DNA of 64,000 nucleotides from an uncultured Victivallales bacterium (GTDB lineage: Bacteria; Verrucomicrobiota; Lentisphaeria; Oligosphaerales; JAFGRS01): assembly GCA_903837355.1 (NCBI GenBank), contig CAILUI010000206.1, positions 1 through 64,000 on the forward strand, in the 5' to 3' direction. Positions 8,766 to 17,346 of the stretch are shown here, in pieces; position 1 is the first letter of the stretch, and the number at the start of each line of letters is the position of its first letter. The position numbers were made by a program, and so were the translations under genes. The notes beneath the pieces are model-generated. The model saw only the letters and a program-made list of their open reading frames with translations, made no database searches and was not told the origin of the DNA.

Positions 8766-11198
8766 ATGGACGACAGCATAGTCGGCACGATCAAGACGGT
8801 TCTCGGCACCTACGTGCAGGCGCGGACGACAAACAAGAACCCGTCAAAGGGGCTTCCCCCCTGCCAAGCGTTGGCAGCACTCGCCGGGCTGATCGGGCAA
8901 CTGCCGTTCGTCAAAGACCAGCAGACGACGCGGGTTGCCTATAGTTGGGGAAAGGGCAGTTGGGTCTACACGCCTTGGCTGACCATCTTCGATACTTCTG
9001 TGACCCAAACCGCCAAGAAGGGGCTGTACCCTGCCATACTGTTCCGCAGCGACATGTCGGGTTTCTACCTCAGCCTCGAACAGGGAGTCGGGAATGAGGA
9101 GGGAACTCCAACGCCGGATCAGCAGGCCACACTGTCACAGCGTGGCGAGAGTCTCTACCAAGCTCTGCCGCGAGGGTTGACCGAATCCTTCGCACGGACC
9201 CCACCGATGGATCTGTCTGTGGATCGGGGCGTGGGCGTCGGGTTTGGCAGAGCATCGGTGTGCCACCGGTTCTTCGACGCCAAGAGCATCCCGCTGGAGG
9301 GCGACTTCATCGCGTACCTGGAAACGCTTGTGGTAGGTTTCCGCCAGTTTGTCTCCGAGAATCGCGACCTGATCCAGGCGGTGCTGGCAGGCAAGGGTTC
9401 GACAGGACAGCCCAATGCCAGTCTTTCGCCCTCCGCCCGCTACTGGGTCATGTCCCCTGGCCCGGATGCACGGTTCTGGACTGAGTGCGTCGAAAAAGGG
9501 ATCATCGTCTACGGAGCGGACGAGCTACCCGACCTTCGCCAGTTCAAGACCAAAGAGGAGATCACTGCCGCATTCAAGAAGGAGAAAGAGAGCAAGGGCA
9601 ACCCCACGAATGACGGGTTGGCGTCATGGCAGTTCGCTCACGAGATGAAGGTCGGGGAGTTCATACTCGCGAAGCGAGGGGTTTCGCACATCATCGGATA
9701 TGGGACGGTAGAATCCGACTACTCCAGGGATGACAGCCGCCCGGTGTACAAGAACGTGCGGAAGGTCAGGTGGCTGAAGCAGGGCGAATGGCAGATCCCA
9801 AAGGACCGCAGACCACCGATCAAGACGCTTACGGATGTCACGCGGTACGAGAGCTTCCTCCAGTGGATTCTCCCCCTGGTCTCCGAGAACCCACCAGCCA
9901 ACTACTGGTGGCTGAACGCGAACCCTCACGTCTGGGATCTAGGGGGCGCGGGGACGGGAGAGCGGCAGACTTACTCGGCCTACAACGAGCAGGGAAACAA
10001 GAGGCAGAAGTTCAAGTACTTCTCGGCTGTGAGACCCGGCGACCTAGTGATCGGCTACGTCACATCACCCACCCAAGCTATCGTTGCCATCTGTAAGATA
10101 ACCAAGGCACTGCACAAGACCCCCGAAGGCGAAGTCATTGAGTTCGAGAAGATCCAGAAACTCGAAAAACCAATCCCGTTGACTGCCCTGAAAGAGATCC
10201 ACGGGCTAAGCCGGTGCGAACCCATGCTGAACAGGCAAGGGAGCCTGTTCAGGTTGTTGCCTCAGGAATACAAACTGATCGCCGACATGATCGCTGGCAC
10301 CCCACCAGACCCTGTTCGTGCGCAACCCTATGGCAGGCATGACGCTCTTGAAGACCTCTTTGTCCCTGAAGCAGACTTCGACCAGATGCTTTCGCTGCTT
10401 CAGCACAAGAGGAACATCATCCTGCAAGGCCCTCCCGGCGTCGGCAAGTCGTTCATCGCAAAGCGCATTGCCTACACCCTGATCGGGGCGACGGATGAGC
10501 GCAAGGTGGAGATGATCCAGTTTCACCAAGCCTACTCATATGAGGACTTCATCCAGGGGTACCGCCCAAACGCGGACGGAACGTTCTCCCTCAAGAACGG
10601 GGTGTTCTACGAGTTCTGCAAGAGGGCCAGAGCCGACCAGCCCCATCGCTATGTATTCATCATTGACGAGATCAACCGGGGCAACCTGAGCAAGATATTC
10701 GGTGAACTAATGCTGCTCATCGAGGCCGATAAGCGGTCTCGGGAGTATGCGGTTGCCTTGACCTACTCCCAGGACGACGGCGACAGGTTCTTCATCCCAC
10801 CAAACGTCTACATGATTGGGATGATGAACACCGCCGACAGGTCTCTTGCGCTGGTGGATTACGCCCTCAGGCGCAGGTTCGGTTTTGTTGGCCTAAAGCC
10901 CGAGTTCGGCAGTCCTAAGTTCAGCGCGTGTCTGCTCTCACGCGGTGTCGAGGGGCAGGTGGTTCGCATGATCGTGGAGCGCATGGACTACCTGAACGCC
11001 CAGATCGGCCAGGACGCAGGTAGCCTTGGCAAGAGCTTCTGCATCGGCCACAGCTTCTTCTGCCCCGTGGAAACGGGCGAGTATGGAGGTGAGTGGTACC
11101 GGCAAGTGATCCGCTACGAGATCGCGCCACTGATCCGGGAGTACTGGTTCGACAAGAGCGACAGAGCCGAGTCCGCCATTCAGCTTCTTCTGAAGTGA
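8766..11198 (+). CDS. mcrB: McrB-type AAA+ GTPase with DUF3578 and two EVE-like domains
   Basis: Motor subunit of a type IV (modification-dependent) restriction system. Residues 1 to about 190 match the MrcB_N/DUF3578 domain (SWGKGSWVYTPWLTIFD). Two EVE-like modules follow, starting near residues 225 (RYWVMSPGPDARFW) and 378 (NYWWLNANPHVWDL). The AAA+ core has Walker A GPPGVGKS at 555-562, Walker B with D634-E635-I-N, and the NTADRS signature of McrB GTPases. EVE folds in known proteins bind modified cytosines, so the two copies are likely sensors of modified phage DNA. ATG 8766 has AGAGG eight bases upstream; ATG 8724 lacks a site. The stop overlaps mcrC. Confidence 0.93.
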   Translation: MDDSIVGTIKTVLGTYVQARTTNKNPSKGLPPCQALAALAGLIGQLPFVKDQQTTRVAYSWGKGSWVYTPWLTIFDTSVTQTAKKGLYPAILFRSDMSGFYLSLEQGVGNEEGTPTPDQQATLSQRGESLYQALPRGLTESFARTPPMDLSVDRGVGVGFGRASVCHRFFDAKSIPLEGDFIAYLETLVVGFRQFVSENRDLIQAVLAGKGSTGQPNASLSPSARYWVMSPGPDARFWTECVEKGIIVYGADELPDLRQFKTKEEITAAFKKEKESKGNPTNDGLASWQFAHEMKVGEFILAKRGVSHIIGYGTVESDYSRDDSRPVYKNVRKVRWLKQGEWQIPKDRRPPIKTLTDVTRYESFLQWILPLVSENPPANYWWLNANPHVWDLGGAGTGERQTYSAYNEQGNKRQKFKYFSAVRPGDLVIGYVTSPTQAIVAICKITKALHKTPEGEVIEFEKIQKLEKPIPLTALKEIHGLSRCEPMLNRQGSLFRLLPQEYKLIADMIAGTPPDPVRAQPYGRHDALEDLFVPEADFDQMLSLLQHKRNIILQGPPGVGKSFIAKRIAYTLIGATDERKVEMIQFHQAYSYEDFIQGYRPNADGTFSLKNGVFYEFCKRARADQPHRYVFIIDEINRGNLSKIFGELMLLIEADKRSREYAVALTYSQDDGDRFFIPPNVYMIGMMNTADRSLALVDYALRRRFGFVGLKPEFGSPKFSACLLSRGVEGQVVRMIVERMDYLNAQIGQDAGSLGKSFCIGHSFFCPVETGEYGGEWYRQVIRYEIAPLIREYWFDKSDRAESAIQLLLK

Positions 11199-12235
11199 GC
11201 CGAGTGAACATCCCGATCCAGAACATCTACTACCTCCTGAGCTACGCCTGGAACAAGCTGGAGGAACGGGACGTGGTCTCGGTGAAGCCTCTGGACTGCC
11301 GTTCGGCGGTGGATCTGTTCGCCAAGGTACTGTCCAACGGAATGAGCTACATCATGCGGCGGGGCCTTGACCGTGGATATGTGCCCCACCATGAGCGGAC
11401 CAGTCGGCTCAGGGGGCGCATCGACTTCGGCACAACCCTCAGGACCACCTACTGCCGCCATCCCTCGCTCTTCTGCGAGTACGATGAGTTGAGCTACGAT
11501 GTCCTGCACAACCAGATCGTGAGGACGACCATCGCCCGACTGCTCCTCGTCCCCGACATGGATGATGCCATACGCGAGGAACTACGGCTCATTGACCAGC
11601 GGCTGGGCCATATCTCCCGCATTCCGCTGGCAAAGAAGCACTTCTCCCTGGTTCAGCTTCACAGCAACAACTACTTCTACGACTTCCTGCTCAAGGTCTG
11701 CGAACTCATCTATGACAACCTGATGGTGTCGGATGAGGACGGCTCCACGAAGTTCATGGATTTCCTTCGAGAAGAGGACGCCATGGGCAGGCTGTTCGAG
11801 GAGTTCGTCAGGAACTTCTTCAAGAGGGAACAGTCACGATTCCAGGTGGGGTGCGAGATCATCAACTGGCAGGCGAAGCCGCTGGGGGACACCCCGATGG
11901 ACATGCTTCCCACCATGAGGACGGATGTCTCCCTGACTTCTCCGCAACGCAAGATCATCATCGACACGAAATACTACGTCCACGCCCTTCAGGTTCACTA
12001 TGCAAAGGAGTCGATTCATTCGGCAAACCTGTACCAGCTCCATGCCTACCTGACGAACACAGATGCGGAGGAGGGCGTGCAATCCGGTTGCGAGGGTATT
12101 CTCCTGTACCCGACAGTCGAGCGGGAACTGGATCTACAGTACGAGATCAAGGGGCACAAGATCAGCATCCGCACGATCAACCTGAACCAGGAGTGGCAGG
12201 ACATCCACCGGTCCCTGCTCAGAATGGTTGCGTAG
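11195..12235 (+). CDS. mcrC: McrC-type endonuclease subunit
   Basis: Nuclease partner of McrB, 346 residues. The start is GTG 11195, overlapping the mcrB stop as GTGA, and gives the family N-terminus (NIPIQNIYYLLSYAWNKL). The C-terminal PD-(D/E)xK site is seen as an aspartate in MRTDVSLTS followed by IIIDTKYY (D-x-K). The region VLHNQIVRTTIARLL is also typical of McrC/DUF2357-type proteins. With McrB this should form a GTP-dependent complex that cuts DNA carrying modified bases. Catalytic residues are intact. Confidence 0.92.
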   Translation: MSRVNIPIQNIYYLLSYAWNKLEERDVVSVKPLDCRSAVDLFAKVLSNGMSYIMRRGLDRGYVPHHERTSRLRGRIDFGTTLRTTYCRHPSLFCEYDELSYDVLHNQIVRTTIARLLLVPDMDDAIREELRLIDQRLGHISRIPLAKKHFSLVQLHSNNYFYDFLLKVCELIYDNLMVSDEDGSTKFMDFLREEDAMGRLFEEFVRNFFKREQSRFQVGCEIINWQAKPLGDTPMDMLPTMRTDVSLTSPQRKIIIDTKYYVHALQVHYAKESIHSANLYQLHAYLTNTDAEEGVQSGCEGILLYPTVERELDLQYEIKGHKISIRTINLNQEWQDIHRSLLRMVA

Positions 12236-12238
12236 TGA

Positions 12239-12457
12239 GATGAGAGAGACAAGAGGGGCAGCGCCTGCGCCCGATCCGGCCCCGAAGGCGGCGTCCCTGA
12301 GCGCCAGGCCGAATACGTGAGGACGGCCTTGCGGGGTCTGGGGCTGAACGACAGCGTCGATGTGGAGTGAGCGTCTCCGGCAGGTTCTATGTCAGCTCCT
12401 ACGCCGACGCCACCGACACCGTCGCCAGGACGCTGGGGGTGGAGTCTGGGACATGAC
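12239..12457 (+). pseudogene. Short gene remnants between mcrC and the DUF4062 gene
   Basis: Two short reading frames follow mcrC. The first, without a start codon, ends in AEYVRTALRGLGLNDSVDVE and a stop near 12370. The second begins at an overlapping GTG (VSVSGRFYVSSYADATDTVA) and stops near 12457. The GTGA overlap is how adjacent genes are usually joined in this island, so these may be the broken tail and head of two lost genes. No family could be assigned. Confidence 0.35.
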
Positions 12458-12499
12458 ATCTGGTGCCGCAAGGCGGGACCAGGAAGGGGTAGCTTCACT

Positions 12500-13537
12500 A
12501 TGCCGTTCCCATGTCACGCCTACCAGGTTTTCATCGCCTCACCTTCCGATGTCCCGGAGGAACGAGATGCTGTAACGGCGGCGATTCACCAGTGGAACGC
12601 TCTGAACGCCACCCAACGATCTGCCGTGCTTCTGCCGATCCGCTGGGAGACACATGCGGCACCCGAACTGGGAGACCGGCCCCAGGGCATCATCAACAAG
12701 CGCATCCTACGTGACTGTGACCTGCTCATCGCAGTTTTCGGGTGTCGCATCGGGACTCCTACAGGAAGGGCCGAGTCGGGCACGGTCGAGGAGATCGAGG
12801 AGGCAGACAAGGGCGGCAAGGTGGTCCTGCTCTACTTCTCCAACAAGCCGGTGCCGCCAGCATCCATCGACCCTGCGCAGCTCGCCAACCTGGTCGACTT
12901 CAGAGGCAAGTACGCGAGGAGGGGACTGGTATGGGAGTTTGGTGACCCCCACGGGCTGAGTGATCTGGTCTCTAGGCACCTGACCCTCACGATGCAGCGG
13001 ATGTTCGCCCCGATTCGCCAGTCCAAGCAGGGCAGTCATCAAGCAGCAGGTCCGGGCCAGTCCACGGATGGGGGCAACACAGCCGTCCCCGCTGATGCTG
13101 ACTCGGTAGTTGGGGCGGTTTCCGCCCCTGACTTTGCGCCGGATGCACCTCACCGGACCACCACCGGCAGAGATCGCATTGAGCCAGGATCTGGTACATC
13201 AACGGTCCTCTACTACTGCCCAACGCCATTCTGCCCGATGAACAGCCCCTTCACAACCAGCGGCAGGGTGATGTTCAGCCCACGGTTTGTGGGATCGGCT
13301 CCAGACGCCGAGCTGTGCTGTCGGTTCTGCGGTTCGACGATGGTCTCTTGCTGTTTGAGCTGCGGCAGGAGTCTGGATGCGGACTCATGTGTTTGCCCGG
13401 ACTGCGGCGAGCACTATGTCTCAACAGTTGCGTTGGATGAGGAGTCGTCTGCTAGGCTGGGCAATGTCCCTGAACTCCCAAAGCTCCCCGGGGCCGAAGG
13501 CCCTCGCCCTTTCTGGTCCCCAAGGCGACGCGTGTAG
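12500..13537 (+). CDS. DUF4062 (TIR-like) protein with C-terminal zinc ribbons
   Basis: A 345-residue protein. Residues about 5-115 match DUF4062, a domain distantly related to TIR/STIR folds (YQVFIASPSDVPEERDAV, then RDCDLLIAVFGCRIGTPTGR and SGTVEEIEEA). After a low-complexity linker there are cysteine pairs near residues 235 and 270-310 (CRFCGS, CLSCGR, CPDCGEHY) that look like tandem zinc ribbons. ATG 12500 has AGGAAGGGG about ten bases upstream; longer in-frame starts are less likely. DUF4062 proteins occur in prokaryotic conflict systems. Here it directly follows mcrBC on the same strand. A role as a sensor or effector is inference. Confidence 0.75.
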   Translation: MPFPCHAYQVFIASPSDVPEERDAVTAAIHQWNALNATQRSAVLLPIRWETHAAPELGDRPQGIINKRILRDCDLLIAVFGCRIGTPTGRAESGTVEEIEEADKGGKVVLLYFSNKPVPPASIDPAQLANLVDFRGKYARRGLVWEFGDPHGLSDLVSRHLTLTMQRMFAPIRQSKQGSHQAAGPGQSTDGGNTAVPADADSVVGAVSAPDFAPDAPHRTTTGRDRIEPGSGTSTVLYYCPTPFCPMNSPFTTSGRVMFSPRFVGSAPDAELCCRFCGSTMVSCCLSCGRSLDADSCVCPDCGEHYVSTVALDEESSARLGNVPELPKLPGAEGPRPFWSPRRRV

Positions 13538-13639
13538 CAGAGATGGATGCGCTGCGCCGAGGTTGGCGGCGCATCAGCAGTCATCTCGGCACTGGGGGAT
13601 CACAGAAATCAACGGGCATAGGTAGCCTGCTACCCGCCA

Positions 13640-13715
13640 GTCATCAGCCTTTTCCGGTACCTTCCGCCTGAGCACAACCGGGCTACGGACACTAGACATT
13701 CCTGAACTCATCGCG
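13640..13715 (-). pseudogene. Decayed second copy of the EEP gene 3' end
   Basis: This stretch closely parallels 13787-13859, the 3' end of the neighbouring EEP nuclease gene. Both share the order CTTC-GCCTGA-CAC-ACCGGG followed by CTGAACTC-TCG. In the copy the reading frame is broken, so only the tail of a former second EEP gene remains. The rest of 13538-13778 shows no gene. Confidence 0.5.
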
Positions 13716-13778
13716 CCACTGCGGATGTGGACCTTCCAGCCCATCGTGTTGTCGGCCACGAGCGAGCCAATCCACATC

Positions 13779-14999
13779 TCAATCGTCATCCTTCTCCCCC
13801 ACCTTCAGCCTGAACACGACCGGGTTGTGGTCGCTGTAGACCTTTCTGAACTCGTCGTGGACGTAGGGGTCGCCGGGGAAGGTCCCCGGCCCCTTCCAGA
13901 GCGGCTTCACCGCCTGCACCAGGTCAATGACGGCCATGTCGAACTCCCGGTCCATCTCGATGGTAAGCCCTGGCCGGTAGAACACGTGATCGTAGGGCTT
14001 GGGGCCGTTGACGTTGGTGTTCGTCGGCCTGCACTCATCGTTCAACGACAGAAAGCCTGGTGGCGTGTCCTCCCGCAATTCGGCGGCGTTCTCGATGTTG
14101 CAGTCGCCCAGGATGATGAAGTCTTTCTCCTTGTCGTCGTGGGCGTCAACCCAAGCGGCGATAGTGCTCAGTTCGTGCCTGCGCCGGGCTTTGTCCTTCG
14201 CCGCCGCCCCCGGTTGCAGGTGGACGCTGATCAGGACAAAGTCCATCCGGCTGTCCTCGGTCCTGAGCGAGACTGCGTAGGGCACGCGCTCGTAGTCGGG
14301 GTTGTCGCTGCGGTCATCAGCCAGGAACCCGTGGGGCAGATCCTCGGCCTTTCCGACCTTGCCCGGCTTGTAGAACGTGACCCACCACTCGGTGTTTGTG
14401 CCGTTGCTGTGGATCGCCGCCCCAGTGCCGGTGTCCTCCTCGCTCAGCCAGTACGTGAAGCCATTGGCCTTCATGGCGTCGAAGAACTCAGCGGCCTGCG
14501 GATCGGGTTTGGCCGAAGTGCCATCTGAAAACGTTATCGGATACGGTGGGGCCACCAGCTCCTGCACCACGACGATGTCGTAATCCCTCACCACCGAGGC
14601 CATGGCCTCGTCGTCACGCTCCTTGCTGCTCCCCAGGAACTGGATGTTGAAGGAGCAGACCGTGATGGTCTCGGGTGCATAGGGCGGTGCCCCCGGTTCA
14701 GATGGTGGCTGGACGGCTGTGGCCGGTTCCAAGGGCTTCGCAGACGCATTGGGCGGGGCGCTCTCAGCCACCCTGGGCGCGGACTTCGCTGCCGCTGGCG
14801 AGTGGGGGACGGCCTTGCGCGAAGTGCCGTCAGTACGGCTGCGGGCATCGACCACCCGCTGATGCGCCTGCCGGGCTGAGACCGGGATGGAGTCGTTGGG
14901 CAGGCAGGAGAAGACGATCAGGCCGATGGCCGCAAGCAGGACGACCGCCATCAGCCACCAGAGCCAGCCTAAGGACGATTTGCTGCGCTTCTTGGCCAT
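13779..14999 (-). CDS. Membrane-anchored endonuclease/exonuclease/phosphatase family protein
   Basis: A 406-residue protein with one N-terminal membrane segment (about residues 10-32), a low-complexity proline/alanine linker to about residue 105, and an EEP (DNase I-like) catalytic domain. Visible EEP motifs are CSFNIQFLG, VVVQELV, VLISVHLQPG, IILGDCN and the C-terminal YSDHNPVVF. The active site therefore appears complete, and the domain should lie outside the cytoplasm. It starts 9 bp after the stop of the upstream membrane protein gene, so the two are probably one operon. The substrate could be DNA, a phospholipid head group or a nucleotide; the motifs alone do not decide. Confidence 0.85.
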   Translation of the reverse strand: MAKKRSKSSLGWLWWLMAVVLLAAIGLIVFSCLPNDSIPVSARQAHQRVVDARSRTDGTSRKAVPHSPAAAKSAPRVAESAPPNASAKPLEPATAVQPPSEPGAPPYAPETITVCSFNIQFLGSSKERDDEAMASVVRDYDIVVVQELVAPPYPITFSDGTSAKPDPQAAEFFDAMKANGFTYWLSEEDTGTGAAIHSNGTNTEWWVTFYKPGKVGKAEDLPHGFLADDRSDNPDYERVPYAVSLRTEDSRMDFVLISVHLQPGAAAKDKARRRHELSTIAAWVDAHDDKEKDFIILGDCNIENAAELREDTPPGFLSLNDECRPTNTNVNGPKPYDHVFYRPGLTIEMDREFDMAVIDLVQAVKPLWKGPGTFPGDPYVHDEFRKVYSDHNPVVFRLKVGEKDDD

Positions 15000-15008
15000 G
15001 GCCGTTGG

Positions 15009-15893
15009 TCACTGCTCATCGATGGTTGCCGGGATCTCAATGCGGTGGGCAACGGCCCCGATCAAGTCCAGTTGCGGACTCGGGAACGAAAGTATGCTCA
15101 CCGGCAGATGCCAAGGAAATGACGTGTCCTTCCGAAGAACGATGACTATCCAGCAGTCTGTCAACCGGTTCCCGACCGTGGTCTTCGCCATCAGGAGGTC
15201 GGGCACCCTGAAGCTGCCATCCATCCCTACATCCACCTCCCAGTGCTCGGTCCAAGTGCGATCACCTCGGTAGAACCGGTGAGGGATATAGTCACTGCTG
15301 TCGGAGTACTTGACGTAAGCAACCAGCAGGTACTGGGACGGGTCACTGGACTTGTTGAACTTTAGCCGTCCAGTGATGTCGGGATTGCGCCCGCTGCCGG
15401 TACTCACCGCAGACGCCTCCACACCGACCACGCAAGCCGCTGGACGCCTCGGGAGCAGGTATGGATTCCTGAGGAAGCCCCCGGCCACGTTCCGCCATGG
15501 CTGCAAGCACACCAGAAGAAACCACATGGCCACGAGAGCACTAACCAGCAAGGCAATAGACCAACGTCGATGGTTCGTTCTCCAAGCGTTGCGGCATCCG
15601 TGGAGTAGCTTGGCTAAGGCGATTGCGAACGCGGCGAAGTACAACATGTGTACGAGCAGGTAGGAGATCAGGTGGACGGGTTCGAATGGCCTGTTAAGAG
15701 CCTCTGAGAGCAGTTCGCCGCCGATTACGACGACGGTTGCCAGCGAGACGCCGAGGATCGTGGCACAATCCGCAACCACGGCGAGCTTCTTGAGGAGGCT
15801 TGCGCCCATAAGCTCATCCCAAGCGGTCCCGATGGAAGTCATGCAGCCATTTCCACCGATCCCCGTTGTCTTCGCCGTATTGCGTCTGGGCAT
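15009..15893 (-). CDS. Membrane protein of unknown function
   Basis: A 294-residue protein not recognised as a family member. Three hydrophobic segments are visible at about residues 40-62, 75-95 and 113-132. A soluble C-terminal domain of about 150 residues follows (DITGRLKFNKSSDPSQYLLV), rich in beta-strand-like sequence. The start is supported by AAGGAG seven bases before the ATG. A TATAGG box lies about 45 bases upstream, next to a G9 tract. It is followed after 9 bp by the EEP nuclease gene, so the pair may act together at the envelope. Confidence 0.65.
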   Translation of the reverse strand: MPRRNTAKTTGIGGNGCMTSIGTAWDELMGASLLKKLAVVADCATILGVSLATVVVIGGELLSEALNRPFEPVHLISYLLVHMLYFAAFAIALAKLLHGCRNAWRTNHRRWSIALLVSALVAMWFLLVCLQPWRNVAGGFLRNPYLLPRRPAACVVGVEASAVSTGSGRNPDITGRLKFNKSSDPSQYLLVAYVKYSDSSDYIPHRFYRGDRTWTEHWEVDVGMDGSFRVPDLLMAKTTVGNRLTDCWIVIVLRKDTSFPWHLPVSILSFPSPQLDLIGAVAHRIEIPATIDEQ

Positions 15894-15952
15894 CGGTTAC
15901 TCCTTGGCTACGATGCGGCTAGATCCCTATAAGAGGGGCCTACCCGAGGAGA

Positions 15953-15961
15953 CCCCCCCCC
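15953..15961 (-). repeat. G9 homopolymer upstream of a membrane protein gene
   Basis: Nine C on the plus strand (nine G in the direction of transcription), about 60 bases upstream of the 15893 start. It abuts the expected -35 region of a promoter whose -10 may be TATAGG. Tracts of this length are prone to slippage. Confidence 0.6.
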
Positions 15962-15975
15962 AGAAAAGTAGCGGA

Positions 15976-16287
15976 CTACAGATCACGTGACCTCAGCTTC
16001 CGCCACAGCGCCTCGATGATCACCGCCGCCACATCGTCCGGGTGCGTCTTGCCGCAGGCCCTCATCAGCGCACTGTCGTCCGCCCAGAGACCAAGAATAC
16101 TGCGGATGTAGCTGCCCAGCCCCAGGTGGAGGCTGGGGAGATCGTCTTCCGCCATAGCTGCGATTTCCGCCAGCCCATCGTCGGACAGAACGGACTCCAG
16201 CCAGTCCACGGCTTCGGCCACGGTATGGGGGAATTCGTCTGGGAGACCGGCGTCGTCTCCCGTGCCCGGCTGTTGGCTGGCGGTCAT
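15976..16287 (-). CDS. DUF6794 family protein (copy 1)
   Basis: A 103-residue acidic cytosolic protein matching DUF6794. It has a short helical start (PHTVAEAVDWLESVLSDDGL), the core SLHLGLGSYIRSILGLW, and a C-terminal HPDDVAAVIIEALWRKL. It is a paralogue of the gene at 19196-19579. It lies 42 bp downstream of the secreted REase-like protein gene on the same strand. The function of DUF6794 is not established. The repeated placement after secreted-protein genes is the main clue here. Confidence 0.8.
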   Translation of the reverse strand: MTASQQPGTGDDAGLPDEFPHTVAEAVDWLESVLSDDGLAEIAAMAEDDLPSLHLGLGSYIRSILGLWADDSALMRACGKTHPDDVAAVIIEALWRKLRSRDL

Positions 16288-16329
16288 GGGCTACTCTTCG
16301 CGTCGGGGGGGCTGACGCGACCAGGGGGG

Positions 16330-17346
16330 TCACAGGGAAATCCAGTTGTTCGGCGGGATTGCGGTATGAACACGCCCGCTCAGCCCTGCTGACTCAGGGA
16401 ACACGGCGTAGAGGTCAAATTCCTTGCGTACGAAGTCAGGGGTGATCCTCCTGGGGTCCAGATACTTCCTGTCAAACCCCATCTTCCCAAGCTCCTCAGG
16501 GTCCGCTTTCTCGATGAAGCGTTTCCAGTTGGCCGCAACCCACTCCGCCGACATTTGGTAACCGTCAGAAGTCTCCGCGACACTCTTGCCCGCTGTCACT
16601 TCGACAATCTGTGGCTTCCCATTGCTGCCGACCCCCACAAAGTCAATCCCGTGGTTGCCGCCGACCTTGCCCTCCACCAGCTTCGTGCCCTTCTTCAGCG
16701 GCAGTGTGGTCCTCCCCCGGTTCAGCGGACGCCCGGCGTTGATGAGCGACTCCGTCACCTTCTCCGTCAGGGTGCCGAGTTCATCCGGGTCCAGGCAGGT
16801 TCTTGCGGACGCGAACGCATCGTCCAGCACTCGTGAGTCTATCGTTTTGCCGGATAGCCCGCGAGAAAGCTGGATGAACTGGTTCTTGTCCGCGTCGGCA
16901 AGGGTCGGAAGGACCTTCGCGGATATGCTCTCTCCGTTGCGCATCGCACGGAGCTTACCAATCATCTGCATGACGATGGATGGGTCGTGCACCGTCTCCA
17001 GCTTCAGGAACGCTCCCATGAGTTCAGGGCACTCTGAAAGCAGCCTCTTGTGAAGCGCAGGATTGCTGACAACGCTCTTGATGAAGTCATCCCCGTACCG
17101 CTTATACATCTTGGCCGCAGCTTCCCCGGCCTCATCAGGCAGTTCCTTCAGCACCTTCTCCGCTGCCCTCACCGCGTCGTCGCCGTAGGACTTACCCAAC
17201 TGCCTCACTGCCCTAATGACATCATCGATCTTTGAGATGACGGGGCCAACGCCAGCGGCCCCTGCGGACGCCACGATCAGGGCCAGAACCGCGAGTGGAA
17301 CCCACGTGCCTAGGGCGACCTTGTGTAAGCGAAGCGGCCTACTCAC
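16330..17346 (-). CDS. Secreted protein with a C-terminal restriction-nuclease-like domain
   Basis: A 338-residue protein with an N-terminal signal or membrane segment (about residues 12-33) and a long helical middle. The C-terminal module, from about residue 215, resembles the restriction-endonuclease-fold domains seen at the ends of polymorphic toxins: GID at 233-235, IVEV with E249, then QMS at 264-266 followed by EWV. In active members the acidic residue is followed by x-K; here it is E-V-T, with a lysine only at 253, so catalysis is uncertain. The start overlaps the upstream lipoprotein-like gene by 8 bp, so they are co-translated. A DUF6794 gene follows. A toxin-like role is inference. 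Confidence 0.6.
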   Translation of the reverse strand: MSRPLRLHKVALGTWVPLAVLALIVASAGAAGVGPVISKIDDVIRAVRQLGKSYGDDAVRAAEKVLKELPDEAGEAAAKMYKRYGDDFIKSVVSNPALHKRLLSECPELMGAFLKLETVHDPSIVMQMIGKLRAMRNGESISAKVLPTLADADKNQFIQLSRGLSGKTIDSRVLDDAFASARTCLDPDELGTLTEKVTESLINAGRPLNRGRTTLPLKKGTKLVEGKVGGNHGIDFVGVGSNGKPQIVEVTAGKSVAETSDGYQMSAEWVAANWKRFIEKADPEELGKMGFDRKYLDPRRITPDFVRKEFDLYAVFPESAGLSGRVHTAIPPNNWISL

